From JBAZUK01 sp041661445 (GTDB lineage: Bacteria > Chlamydiota > Chlamydiia > Chlamydiales > SM23-39), in assembly GCA_041661445.1 (NCBI GenBank), contig JBAZUK010000001.1, forward strand, positions 626,898 to 690,897: a stretch of 64,000 nt of DNA, in the 5' to 3' direction. Below the pieces are notes generated by a model. That model did no database searches, was not told the origin of the DNA, and worked only from the letters and a program-made list of their open reading frames with translations. Below, piece after piece: positions 1 to 8,575 of the stretch (within the stretch, counting starts at the first letter, position 1; every line of letters starts with the position of its first letter). The translations under genes were made by a program, and so were the position numbers.

Positions 1-232
1 CTTCAAGTTTAGTGCTTACATCTTGCAATTCTTTATCAGTTTCTTCTATTAGTTTAGTCCACTGTTTTTTGATGTTTTCTAATTGTTCTTGCTCGCTTTT
101 TCCATATTTTGAATCAGTAATAACAGTCATAAAATTTACTGTTCCGGTCATAGCTTTTGTGTCAGCTGCATAACCTACTTTTAGCCCTGCAATCATTATT
201 GCCAAAGCTGCAAGAATATGTTTTGTTTTCAT
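1..232 (-). CDS. ompH: OmpH/Skp-family periplasmic chaperone, 5' part only
   Basis: Only the first 77 codons are in the window; the gene runs off the left edge. The N-terminus is a signal peptide (MKTK, a hydrophobic core, then GYAAD), followed by GTVNFMTVITDSKYGK and a helical, charged stretch (EQEQLENIKKQW). That is the start of the Skp tentacle fold and resembles recalled chlamydial OmpH (CT242). Skp-type proteins hold unfolded outer-membrane proteins in the periplasm and hand them to BamA. The ATG follows a good AGGAG site, and the gene lies 22 nt downstream of bamA on the same strand, as in Chlamydia, so the two are likely co-transcribed. Confidence 0.85.
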   Translation of the reverse strand, partial: MKTKHILAALAIMIAGLKVGYAADTKAMTGTVNFMTVITDSKYGKSEQEQLENIKKQWTKLIEETDKELQDVSTKLE

Positions 233-254
233 TTTGTTTACTCCTGTTGTTTTT

Positions 255-2648
255 TTAAAATTGTCCGCCCATATGGAAGAACAGAGACTGTCTGTCATCA
301 TGTCTTCTCGGGTTAATTGGGTATCCCCAGCCGACTGTCATAGGTACTCTATTCATAATTTCAAGCCTTAGGCCTAAGCCGACAGATGCATTTGGGGTTT
401 TTATAGAGTATTTTCTTGCTGAAATGCTACCGGCATCAACAAAGAAAAAGACATCCATAAGAGGTTTGATTATTTCTTGGTTATATTCAATTGATAATAG
501 CATTGAAGAAATTCCGCCGCTGGGTTCGTTATTCTTTTTCAGTGTTGGTCCTAAGATATAAGGTTTGTATCCACGTACGGTTGTATCGCCGCCAAGAAAA
601 TATCTTTCGCTGAGTGGTACTTTATCTGCGGCCAATGGACGATGAAGATGGCCAAATCTATTAATAAATTTTAAGTCGAAACGATATTTGAGAACGCCTT
701 TGCACCAGATTGGATAATAATAGGCATTTGTATAAGCCATTTTTAGGAAGCGATAACTTCCTCCGAGTCCAACATATTCCAAATCTAGCATAGCTCTTAA
801 TCCTTGATGCGGTTTATAAGAGTTGTCTGTTGAATCATATGATAGGAAATTTCCGTAAGCGGAAATTAAACCTTCATTGTTTTCCCTTGATTCATTAATG
901 ATGTCTTGTTTTCTTTTTGTGTATTTTTCTAACGATTCGTTATCGCCTTGTTTGCTGTGTTTAATTTTATTATCGGTCCCTCTTAATCGATATTTCATCC
1001 CATAACTCCAGAAATTGGAGAATGGATAAGAAGCGAATAAGCTGCCGCCTAAAGTTTTAATATCATAATTTTTTGATTGCAAACTTGATTGTGTTCCGCT
1101 GAATTCAAAGCCTGTTCTCCAAAGAGAATCTTTAAAACGCGGATCCATCCAGGTTAAGGAAAAGTTCTGCTGCTTTTTTCCATATGTGCCTTTTAATTGT
1201 AAATATTCGCCGCCGCCTCTTAGAGCAGATGAGCCGTACTTAAACATTTTTGTAAGGCCTGTATGATCAAAATTATTTTCTGTAACATCAACTGTACCGC
1301 TAATGCTGTCAGAAGAGCTGAACCCAGCTGCAAATGACAAATGTCCTGTTGAAGCTTCTTCTACTTCGATGTTTATGTCCCGATAATTCGGACCTAAATT
1401 TGGGTCTGAAGACTGAAGAGCATAGACATTTACGGTTTTGAAAAAGCCTAAATTTTCCAAGTGTCTTTGAGTTGATTTTAATTTTCTTGTATCAAATTTT
1501 TCTCCAGGGACTAAAAGAGCCTCTCTTAAAATAATTCTTGATTTTGTAGATTTGTTCCCAAAAATTTTGATATATCCTATTTTATAACATTCGCCTTCAT
1601 CGATATAAAAACTTACATTGTACATAGGTTCGTTTTCCATTAGCTGGGTATCATAATAAACGTTAGCTTCGATATACCCTTTTTCCCCATAAACATCTTT
1701 TATTGCCTGTGAGGTCTGCCTTATTTTTTCCGGTGAAAACGGTTCGTCAGGATGGATTAAGATTTTGCTTAGTATTTCATCTTTAGTTAAAAGACAATTT
1801 CCATCAAAAGTAACTTTTCCAAACCTATAAAGAATTCCTCTGTGTGCTGAAATTTCAATAATAATTTTTTTAGTTACTTTATCTTCTAGGATTTTAATAT
1901 CTACCTTTGCATCCGCATAGCCTTTGTTTTGAAGATAGTTGATGATATTCATTTTATCCTGTTCTAGAACATCTTCTCTAAAGATACCTGCTCCGGTAAG
2001 CCAGCTTAAGACAAAATTATATTTTTTTGTGACAATCTCTTTTAAAAGGTCGCTTCTTTCATTTTTTGTAAATCCTTCAAATTTTATTTCTTGGACTTTT
2101 CCCGATTTTCCTTCTTTTACATAAATATCGATAATGACTTCATTCTTTGGAAGGTAGTTCTCTTTGTAAGTTACCTGTGATTCAAAAAATCCTTTTTTAA
2201 TATAGAATTCTTTGACTTTATCAAGAGCGGTGTTGAAAGTAATTTTATTAAAAACCGCAGGAATTTTTAGTTCCATTTCCTTTTGGAGTTTTTTTGTTTT
2301 AACCAGTTCATTACCATGCCAATTTATTTTAACAATAGTAGGTCTTAGCCAAATTTTTATAGTAATATATAGTTTATTATCTTCCTTAAGATCAAAGTTA
2401 GGTTCAATTTTGTCGAAATCTTCTGCCAGCTTTTTTATATCAGAATCAAATGTGTTTTGAGAAAATAAAGCGCCCTTTTGAGTAATTAATCTTTTGGTAA
2501 GAGCATTGGTGTTGTAAGATGAATCTATAGAATTTTCTATTATTATTCTAACATCGCCGATTATTTTGTTCTCAAAGACATCTTCAGCGAATAAAAACGA
2601 ACATAAAAAAATAAAAACACAGCTGATTGTTGAAAAAAATTTATTCAT
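255..2648 (-). CDS. bamA: BamA/Omp85 outer-membrane protein assembly factor
   Basis: The 797-residue protein starts with a signal peptide (MNKFFSTISCVFIFLCSFLFA). A series of POTRA-type segments follows over roughly residues 30-430 (for example GNELVKTKKLQKEM, EIKFEGFTKN, KVTFDGNCLLTKDEI and KIFGNKSTKSRIILREAL). The C-terminal half is an Omp85 beta barrel with RYFLGGDTTVRGYKPY, the conserved VRGY/F lid-lock motif, near residue 688. The last residue is Phe, as expected for an outer-membrane barrel. It catalyses folding and insertion of outer-membrane proteins and is essential in Gram-negatives. It sits between recR upstream and ompH downstream, the chlamydial order. Confidence 0.97.
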   Translation of the reverse strand: MNKFFSTISCVFIFLCSFLFAEDVFENKIIGDVRIIIENSIDSSYNTNALTKRLITQKGALFSQNTFDSDIKKLAEDFDKIEPNFDLKEDNKLYITIKIWLRPTIVKINWHGNELVKTKKLQKEMELKIPAVFNKITFNTALDKVKEFYIKKGFFESQVTYKENYLPKNEVIIDIYVKEGKSGKVQEIKFEGFTKNERSDLLKEIVTKKYNFVLSWLTGAGIFREDVLEQDKMNIINYLQNKGYADAKVDIKILEDKVTKKIIIEISAHRGILYRFGKVTFDGNCLLTKDEILSKILIHPDEPFSPEKIRQTSQAIKDVYGEKGYIEANVYYDTQLMENEPMYNVSFYIDEGECYKIGYIKIFGNKSTKSRIILREALLVPGEKFDTRKLKSTQRHLENLGFFKTVNVYALQSSDPNLGPNYRDINIEVEEASTGHLSFAAGFSSSDSISGTVDVTENNFDHTGLTKMFKYGSSALRGGGEYLQLKGTYGKKQQNFSLTWMDPRFKDSLWRTGFEFSGTQSSLQSKNYDIKTLGGSLFASYPFSNFWSYGMKYRLRGTDNKIKHSKQGDNESLEKYTKRKQDIINESRENNEGLISAYGNFLSYDSTDNSYKPHQGLRAMLDLEYVGLGGSYRFLKMAYTNAYYYPIWCKGVLKYRFDLKFINRFGHLHRPLAADKVPLSERYFLGGDTTVRGYKPYILGPTLKKNNEPSGGISSMLLSIEYNQEIIKPLMDVFFFVDAGSISARKYSIKTPNASVGLGLRLEIMNRVPMTVGWGYPINPRRHDDRQSLFFHMGGQF

Positions 2649-2714
2649 TATTAAACCTTTATTATTTAAGTTGAAATCAATTATAAAAAAATATCTGCAA
2701 TAAAATCAACAAAG

Positions 2715-3308
2715 CTAAAAATTTTGTCTTCCAATTAAAGCCTGTGCTAAAGTCCCGCCATCAATATAATCTAAACTTGTCCCCATAGGAATTCCAAAAG
2801 CGAGCCTTGAAATATTAACATTAAAATTATTCAATTCTTCTTTAAGATATAACGAAGTTGCATCGCCTTCAACTGTGGAATCTAAAGCAATTATTACTTC
2901 TTTTGTGTTATTCGCGCTAAGTCTGTCTTTAAGACGTTTAATGTTTTCTAAGTCAATTTCTTTGCCTTGAATAGGTGAGATCAAAGTATCGATAATATGA
3001 TAAAGTCCTTTATACGATTTTGTGTTTTCAATCAAATATACGTCTTTAAAAGAAGAAACTATACATAATTTGTTTGTATCACGATAATCTGCATTACATA
3101 AATGACAAGAATCATCATTCATCAAGCATCCGCATGTTTCACAATAAACAATGTTATTTTTTAAATCTTTGAAGAGATTAGATAATTCAAATAAATCACT
3201 ATTCTTCCATTTGATAAGTTCAAATGCAAACCGTTCTGCTGTTTTAGAGCCGACCCCTGATAATTTCCTTAGAAAACTAATTAACTTGAAAAGTTCTTTA
3301 GGATACAT
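2715..3308 (-). CDS. recR: Recombination mediator RecR
   Basis: The 197-residue protein is the normal RecR length. A helix-hairpin-helix motif (LSGVGSKTAERFA) lies at residues 16-28. A four-cysteine zinc motif follows (C56, C59, C68, C71), then a Toprim domain with ALDSTVEGDATSLYL and a C-terminal Walker-like RLAFGIPMGTSLDYIDGGTL. With RecO it loads RecA at single-strand gaps. It lies 66 nt upstream of bamA on the same strand and is divergent from fabH across about 400 nt. Confidence 0.96.
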   Translation of the reverse strand: MYPKELFKLISFLRKLSGVGSKTAERFAFELIKWKNSDLFELSNLFKDLKNNIVYCETCGCLMNDDSCHLCNADYRDTNKLCIVSSFKDVYLIENTKSYKGLYHIIDTLISPIQGKEIDLENIKRLKDRLSANNTKEVIIALDSTVEGDATSLYLKEELNNFNVNISRLAFGIPMGTSLDYIDGGTLAQALIGRQNF

Positions 3309-3710
3309 TCTTCAATCGATTGGTTTTTTTAAAACTATTTTCAATATAGCAAAGAAAGTATTAGAAATGAAAGTTAAAAAAATAGTTATGGAAAAAAACA
3401 GATCCATAAGAGTCTTGTTAATATTATTTTTTTAATAAAGACAATCTAGTCCATTATATTTTCTTAAAAAAATTTATAAAATGACTTTTAAAAAATAACT
3501 TTACATGTGTTTGGAAACTTTTAAAAATCAGTTTCCAATTAACGATAAAATCTATTTTATAGGATTTGATATATTTTTTTTTGAATTGGTGCTATAAATT
3601 TTTTTAAAGTTTTTTAGATAATAATAAAAAGCGGTAGTTATACCTTTGCTTTTTAGGCTTTTTTTTAGTAAAATGGATTTCATAGTGTTTTAAAAAGGTG
3701 ATATATTATT
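3309..3710. other. Non-coding divergent region between recR and fabH, with two hairpins
   Basis: About 400 nt of AT-rich DNA separates the divergent recR and fabH starts, and no convincing coding frame is present. It must hold promoters for both genes. Two hairpins are visible: GGAAAC (3513-3518) with GTTTCC (3531-3536), and a longer one at 3626-3654 built from AAAAAGC, GGTA, TACC and GCTTTTT, followed by T runs. The second resembles a Rho-independent terminator pointing at fabH, which would be odd unless a short RNA is made upstream. Confidence 0.45.
3626..3668 (+). terminator. Terminator-like hairpin upstream of fabH
   Basis: The arms AAAAAGC and GCTTTTT enclose GGTA-GTTA-TACC and are followed by AGGC and a run of eight Ts. 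No annotated gene on this strand ends here. It could terminate a small RNA from the recR-fabH interval, act as an attenuator of fabH, or be fortuitous. Confidence 0.35.
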
Positions 3711-4703
3711 GTGAGTATTGCAAAAATAATAGGTTTAGGAACTTATTTGCCAAAAAAAGTTTTGACCAATGCAGATTTAGAGAAAATGGTTGATACTTCT
3801 GATGAATGGATAACAACTAGAACAGGAATTAAAGAAAGAAGGATAGCTGAAGAAGAAGTTACATCCGACATGGGGTATTATGCTGCACAAAATGCTATCG
3901 ATGATGCCAATGTTTCCGTTGATGATATAGATTTTATTTTAGTAGCGACACTTACTCCAGATTATATTTTTCCCTCTACTGCCTGTTTGATTCAAAATAG
4001 ATTAAAAGCGATTAATGCTGCAGCATTAGATATTCAAGCAGCCTGTTCGGGGTATGTTTATGCTCTTTGTCTTGCCAAGGCTTTAGTGGAATCTAAAACA
4101 TATAAAAATATTTTAATTATAGCTTCAGAAAAATTGTCCTCTATTGTTAATTATAAGGACAGAACGACTAGTGTATTATTTGGTGATGGTGCCGCGGCAG
4201 CTGTTGTCAGCCTAAAAGGAAAAGGACTGGAAATTGAAAGCACTTATCTTGGAGCAGACGGCAGTGCATCGAATTTGTTAATACTTCCTGCAGGAGGATC
4301 AAAACTTCCCGCATCTTTTGATACTGTAAAAGACCAAAAACACTTTTTACAGATGGAAGGAAAAGAGGTTTTCAAACATGCAGTAAGAAGAATGCAGCAG
4401 GCTATTGAAAAATGTCTGAGCAATGCAAATTTAACAGATCAGGAAATTGCCTGGATCATTCCGCATCAGGCTAATGAAAGAATAATAGAAGCTATTGGAA
4501 AAAGGTTTTCACATTTGCCCCAAGAGAGAATTTTCAGAGAGGTTGTCCAAAAGTTCGGCAATACTTCCGCATCTTCTGTGGGAATAGTATTGGATATTTT
4601 GAAAAAGAGAAATGTACTAAAGAATAAAGATAGGATTCTTCTAACTGTTTTTGGTGCAGGTTTTACCTGGGGTTCTGCAATTTTGAGAAACAATCTAGAG
4701 TAG
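3711..4703 (+). CDS. fabH: 3-oxoacyl-ACP synthase III (FabH)
   Basis: This 330-residue condensing enzyme starts fatty-acid synthesis by joining acetyl-CoA to malonyl-ACP. The nucleophile is Cys112 in QAACSGYVYAL, at the same residue number as in E. coli. The His and Asn of the triad are in IPHQAN (about residue 254) and GNTSASS (about residue 284). The start codon is GTG at 3711, preceded by AAGGTG. It heads a tightly packed block, with fabD starting 3 nt after its stop, then fabG and acpP, exactly the chlamydial CT239-CT236 order. Confidence 0.97.
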   Translation: MSIAKIIGLGTYLPKKVLTNADLEKMVDTSDEWITTRTGIKERRIAEEEVTSDMGYYAAQNAIDDANVSVDDIDFILVATLTPDYIFPSTACLIQNRLKAINAAALDIQAACSGYVYALCLAKALVESKTYKNILIIASEKLSSIVNYKDRTTSVLFGDGAAAAVVSLKGKGLEIESTYLGADGSASNLLILPAGGSKLPASFDTVKDQKHFLQMEGKEVFKHAVRRMQQAIEKCLSNANLTDQEIAWIIPHQANERIIEAIGKRFSHLPQERIFREVVQKFGNTSASSVGIVLDILKKRNVLKNKDRILLTVFGAGFTWGSAILRNNLE

Positions 4704-4706
4704 GTT

Positions 4707-5630
4707 ATGAAAAAATTTGGTTTCATTTTTCCAGGACAGGGGTCCCAAGAAATTGCAATGGGAAAAGATTTTTATGATAATTTTCCGATATCGAGAGAAA
4801 TTTTTGAAAATGCAAATGATATCTTAAGATATTCGCTCACTGATGTTATTTTTAATAGTTCAAAAGAAAGTTTGGATTTAACGCAAAATTCTCAATTAGC
4901 CATTTTTGTTAATAGTGTTTCCATTCTAAAAGTATTAGAAAATCTTTTTCCTAAAATATATCCGACAATATGTGCCGGATTAAGTTTAGGCGAGTACACT
5001 GCTCTTTATGCTTCAAAAAAAATTAGTTTTGAGGACGCTGTTCTGCTTATTAAAAAAAGAGCGACACTTATGGATGAGGCATGTAAGTTAAATAAAGGAA
5101 CAATGGCTGCTGTGCTTGGTATGGAAAAAGAGGATATTATTTTGGCCATCAAAGAAATACCCGATGTTTGGATCGCAAATTTAAATACTCCGAAGCAGAT
5201 TGTCGTTTCAGGGAAAAAAGAATCGGTCGAACAGGCTGAAATAGTCTTAAAGGAAAAGGGAGCTAAAAGAGTAATTGTATTAGATGTTCAGGGAGCTTTC
5301 CACTCTCCATTTATGAAGTATGCTGAGGAGAATCTAAAAAATGAAATTCTTAAAGCAAGAATAGTATCAAGCGATGTCGATATCGTAATGAATGTTTCCG
5401 CTTCTGTTGAGCATGATCCTGAAATAATTAAAACAAATTTGATAAAGCAGATTACGTCATCTGTCAGATGGTATGAATCTATTAGAGAAATGGATCACAA
5501 AATCGATTTTTTTATAGAAATGGGTAATGGAAAAACTTTATCAGGCATGAATAAAAAGATTGAAGTTAAAGCTAATAGTATATCCATAGAAAAGGTTAAA
5601 GACTTAAAGGAGATTGAAAAATGCTTTTGA
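4707..5630 (+). CDS. fabD: Malonyl-CoA:ACP transacylase (FabD)
   Basis: The 307-residue protein transfers malonyl groups from CoA to acyl-carrier protein. It opens with the family signature FIFPGQGSQ. The nucleophile Ser93 is in GLSLGEY, where most bacteria have GHSLGEY, so the residue before the Ser is Leu rather than His. The catalytic His is in GAFHSPFM (about residue 200). The gene starts 3 nt after fabH and its end overlaps the fabG start by 10 nt, suggesting translational coupling. Confidence 0.96.
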   Translation: MKKFGFIFPGQGSQEIAMGKDFYDNFPISREIFENANDILRYSLTDVIFNSSKESLDLTQNSQLAIFVNSVSILKVLENLFPKIYPTICAGLSLGEYTALYASKKISFEDAVLLIKKRATLMDEACKLNKGTMAAVLGMEKEDIILAIKEIPDVWIANLNTPKQIVVSGKKESVEQAEIVLKEKGAKRVIVLDVQGAFHSPFMKYAEENLKNEILKARIVSSDVDIVMNVSASVEHDPEIIKTNLIKQITSSVRWYESIREMDHKIDFFIEMGNGKTLSGMNKKIEVKANSISIEKVKDLKEIEKCF

Positions 5631-6373
5631 TGAATAAAAAAGCTTTGATTACGGGAGCAAGCTCTGGCATAGGATTTGAAATTGCTAAAACTTTTATTAA
5701 AAACGGTTGTGATATTGCTATTTTCGCCACTAATAAAGATAAGCTTAATAAAGCTAAAGAGGAATTGGAATCTGTAAAGATTGATGGCAGTCAAAAAATA
5801 TTATCAAAGATAGTTGATGTTTCGAATTATAACGATGTCGAAAAAGCAATTCTTGAAATTTTAAATGAATTTTCAAATATTGACATTTTAGTAAATAATG
5901 CTGGAATTACCAAAGATAATTTATTAATGAAAATGTCCGAAGAAGATTTTGATAGAGTAATTGCAGTAAATTTAAAATCTATTTACAATACATGTAAAGT
6001 ATTAACGCGACCCATGATAAAAAATAAAAAGGGAAAGATTATTAATATTAGCTCTGTTATTGGGCTTATTGGAAATGCTGGGCAGGCAAACTATGCAGCT
6101 TCGAAAGCTGCTATTTTGGGATTTACGAAATCATTGGCAAAAGAACTAGGATCAAGAAATGTTTGTGTAAATTCTATTGCTCCCGGATTTATTGAAACCA
6201 GTATGACTGAAGTTTTGACTGAAGAAGTTAAAGAGCAGATGTTAAAAAGTATTTCTTTACGACGTTTTGGGTCAACGCAAGATGTTGCAAATCTAGCGCT
6301 TTTTTTAGCAAGTGACATGTCTGATTATATTACGGGACAGACTCTTGTTGTAGATGGCGGAATGGTAATGTAG
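5621..6373 (+). CDS. fabG: 3-oxoacyl-ACP reductase (FabG)
   Basis: This 250-residue short-chain dehydrogenase performs NADPH-dependent reduction of beta-ketoacyl-ACP. The Rossmann signature TGASSGIG is at residues 11-18, NNAG is in the middle, and the Ser-Tyr-Lys triad is in NISSVIG and YAASKAA. It ends in the typical TLVVDGGMVM. The ATG at 5621 is preferred because AAGGAG lies 8 nt upstream; a second ATG at 5630 would fall after the fabD stop but is 17 nt from that site. Confidence 0.97.
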   Translation: MLLMNKKALITGASSGIGFEIAKTFIKNGCDIAIFATNKDKLNKAKEELESVKIDGSQKILSKIVDVSNYNDVEKAILEILNEFSNIDILVNNAGITKDNLLMKMSEEDFDRVIAVNLKSIYNTCKVLTRPMIKNKKGKIINISSVIGLIGNAGQANYAASKAAILGFTKSLAKELGSRNVCVNSIAPGFIETSMTEVLTEEVKEQMLKSISLRRFGSTQDVANLALFLASDMSDYITGQTLVVDGGMVM

Positions 6374-6407
6374 AATTTTTTTTATAACAAATAAATAGTG
6401 AGGAACT

Positions 6408-6650
6408 ATGACATTAAAACAGGAAGTTATTGATATTATTGTTGAGCAGCTTGGTGTAGATGCTGCAGATGTAACCCCTGAGAAGTCTTTTGTTGAGGAT
6501 CTGAATGCGGATTCTTTGGATTTGACTGAACTCATAATGACCTTTGAAGAAAGGTTCGGTTTTGAAATTTCTGAAGAAGATGCTGAAAAATTAAAAACAG
6601 TTTCTGATGTAATAAAATACATCGAAGAAAAACAAAAAGAAAATTCTTAA
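6408..6650 (+). CDS. acpP: Acyl carrier protein
   Basis: The 80-residue acidic four-helix protein carries the phosphopantetheine Ser in the motif ADSLDLTEL (about residue 38). It shuttles acyl chains through the Fab enzymes encoded just upstream and is the substrate of AcpS, encoded at 18.7 kb. A GAGGA site precedes the ATG. It is the last gene of the fab block and is followed at once by a strong hairpin. Confidence 0.97.
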   Translation: MTLKQEVIDIIVEQLGVDAADVTPEKSFVEDLNADSLDLTELIMTFEERFGFEISEEDAEKLKTVSDVIKYIEEKQKENS

Positions 6651-6655
6651 AACCT

Positions 6656-6690
6656 ATTATAAAGCCGACTTTTGGTCGGCTTTATAATAT
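6656..6690 (+). terminator. Hairpin terminator after acpP
   Basis: A perfect 14-bp stem (6656-6669 with 6675-6688) contains a GCCGAC/GTCGGC core and a 5-nt loop, six bases after the acpP stop. The tail is AT-rich rather than a pure T run. It most likely ends the fabH-fabD-fabG-acpP transcript. Confidence 0.8.
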
Positions 6691-6768
6691 ATCTTCATAA
6701 AAATTTATTTTTAAAAAGCATTCTATAAAATTAGTCAAAAAATTATTTGATCTATTAATAATTCGATA

Positions 6769-6797
6769 TTATTTTAAATCGAATTTCTTGGTATAAT
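6769..6797 (+). promoter_or_regulatory. Putative promoter of the MFS gene
   Basis: A consensus TATAAT lies at 6792-6797, 23 nt before the ATG at 6821. The -35 region (about 6769-6774, TTATTT) is weak. No operator is visible. Confidence 0.4.
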
Positions 6798-6820
6798 AGC
6801 TTTGTATAAACTTATAAAAG

Positions 6821-8056
6821 ATGAGAATGGACAATAAAGTTTGTTTTAAAACAAAATTTTCACTTCTTTTAATGAATTTAACTGAAGAGCCACTGCTAGC
6901 TTTTTATACCTTTCTTCCCTTTATTTTAAGGAAGGAGATGGGGATCAATGCTTTTCAGTTGTCCTTGTTTGTAATGTTAAGACCTGTTTTGTCTAGTTTA
7001 ACATTCTTCTGGAGCCTTGCTTTAAACAAAAAAAAGAATCCTAATTTGCTTAAAAATAGCATATTAGCTTGGGTAATTGCCAGAATCCCTTTTGTCTTTT
7101 TTCCAATTTTTAATAACTTTTATTACATATTTTTTGCAGCAGGAATATATCAGTTGTTTTATAAGGCAGGACAGCCAGCATGGAATGAGATTGTAAAAAG
7201 AAAAATCATAAACCAGAAATTAAGAGAAAATATTTATTCGGTATTTTCATGTTTTTCATATATTGAAAGTATTGTTTTTGGCCTTATTGCAGGACATTTT
7301 TTAGATAAGGGGACCTTTAACTGGAAGCTTGTTTTTTCCATTTCAGCATTAGTCGGGTTAAGTTCGATTTTTATCCAAAGAAAAATTGAGGTTCCTAAAA
7401 GCATTAATAAAGAAAATCAGATAAATGATAAAAAAAGTATTTTATCACCGATCGGCGATATATTTAATTTAATTAAAACAAGAAAAGATTTTTTGGATTT
7501 TCAAATAGGTTTTGCTATTGGCGGGTTCGCTTTAATGTTAATTGCTCCTGCTTTTAATATTTTTTCAAACGATGTTCTAAATTTATCTTATAAAAATATG
7601 ATGAATGCGCGATTGATCACTATGGGCCTTGGTTTTGTTTTTTCAACGTATTTCTGGAATAAGGCTTTAGAAAAAAAATCAATTAATTATTTAACAAGTT
7701 TCGTTTTACTCGGCTTTAGTTCGTATATTATGTTTGTTATATTATCCAAATATTATCTGCCATTTTTTTATTTGGCATTCTTCTGTTACGGAATCGCTCA
7801 AGCAGGAAGTACGCTTTTTTGGAAGATATCTCCAATGATATTTTCAAGAAATCAAGACAGTTTATTGTTCACTACGACAAATTTGTTTTTTTTAGGAATT
7901 AGGGGCCTTATTGCGCCGATTTTTGGTTTTATTCTCTGTAATGTTTTAAACTTAAGTCTTGTTTTGTTGATCGGATGTTTTATTTCATTATATGGCGCCT
8001 ATTTCATGATGAAATTAAGAAAATCAGTTGTTCTATCGGAAGACGTTTCTGCTTGA
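6821..8056 (+). CDS. Major facilitator superfamily transporter, substrate unknown
   Basis: The 411-residue protein is almost entirely hydrophobic, with about twelve predicted membrane segments in two halves separated by a polar loop near residues 190-215 (KINKENQINDKKS). This is the usual MFS plan. No substrate-specific motif was recognised. It is a single gene with its own promoter, flanked by the acpP terminator and a long non-coding stretch, so context gives no clue to substrate. Obligate intracellular bacteria use many MFS carriers to import host metabolites; that role is inference. Confidence 0.75.
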   Translation: MRMDNKVCFKTKFSLLLMNLTEEPLLAFYTFLPFILRKEMGINAFQLSLFVMLRPVLSSLTFFWSLALNKKKNPNLLKNSILAWVIARIPFVFFPIFNNFYYIFFAAGIYQLFYKAGQPAWNEIVKRKIINQKLRENIYSVFSCFSYIESIVFGLIAGHFLDKGTFNWKLVFSISALVGLSSIFIQRKIEVPKSINKENQINDKKSILSPIGDIFNLIKTRKDFLDFQIGFAIGGFALMLIAPAFNIFSNDVLNLSYKNMMNARLITMGLGFVFSTYFWNKALEKKSINYLTSFVLLGFSSYIMFVILSKYYLPFFYLAFFCYGIAQAGSTLFWKISPMIFSRNQDSLLFTTTNLFFLGIRGLIAPIFGFILCNVLNLSLVLLIGCFISLYGAYFMMKLRKSVVLSEDVSA

Positions 8057-8575
8057 GCTGATTACTCTGGAATAGAATTCTTTTGAGAAGTTTGTTTTAT
8101 TTTGAAGCTTATCTTAATGTAAATCTTTTCTTTAATATTTAGCCTTATTTTCCAGCGACCTATGCAATAATGCCATGGCCCTTTAATAAATTATAACGTT
8201 ATGATTACAAGAATTTTACAACTAATCAAATTAATTAGTTTAAAGGATGTTTGTTATACTAGAAAGATCTGTTTTTTTTCTTCCCTTAAATATTACCGTT
8301 TTGCATGGTCAGAATTGATAAATTAGCGACCAAATGTCTTTTTTATTTTTCTTAACGCTCTTTTTTATCTTTTCTTTAGAAAATCAAAAGCTATGCCGAT
8401 TATTTCTCAGCGATTTATGCATTGAATCCGTTAGTATTTAAAAGAGGTGATATATTTCGTTTTTTTGTTAAAAATTAATTTTAGTTTGACTATGTTAATT
8501 AAAATTGATTTATAATATAATTAAATTATAATAATTGTATTTTATCAATAAATAAAGTAATAATATTATTTTAAT
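8057..8575. other. Non-coding stretch with a degenerate direct repeat
   Basis: No intact gene is seen in these 519 nt. Two related segments occur, about 8118-8176 and 8366-8431. Both contain ATCTTTTCTTTA and later a block that reads YFPATYA or YFSAIYA in one frame, but each is broken by nearby stops and differs by indels. This looks like two decayed copies of one short sequence. A promoter for the next gene lies at the right end. Confidence 0.4.
8486..8516 (+). promoter_or_regulatory. Putative promoter of the M48-like protease gene
   Basis: TTGACT (8486-8491) and TATAAT (8511-8516) are separated by 19 nt; a 17-nt spacer is obtained with the overlapping TTATAA at 8509. The ATG follows 60 nt later. 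Confidence 0.45.

Noticed and set aside
3151..3435. Plus-strand frame of 94 codons across the recR start
   Set aside because: Most of it is antisense to recR; the rest is low-complexity AT-rich DNA without a ribosome site.
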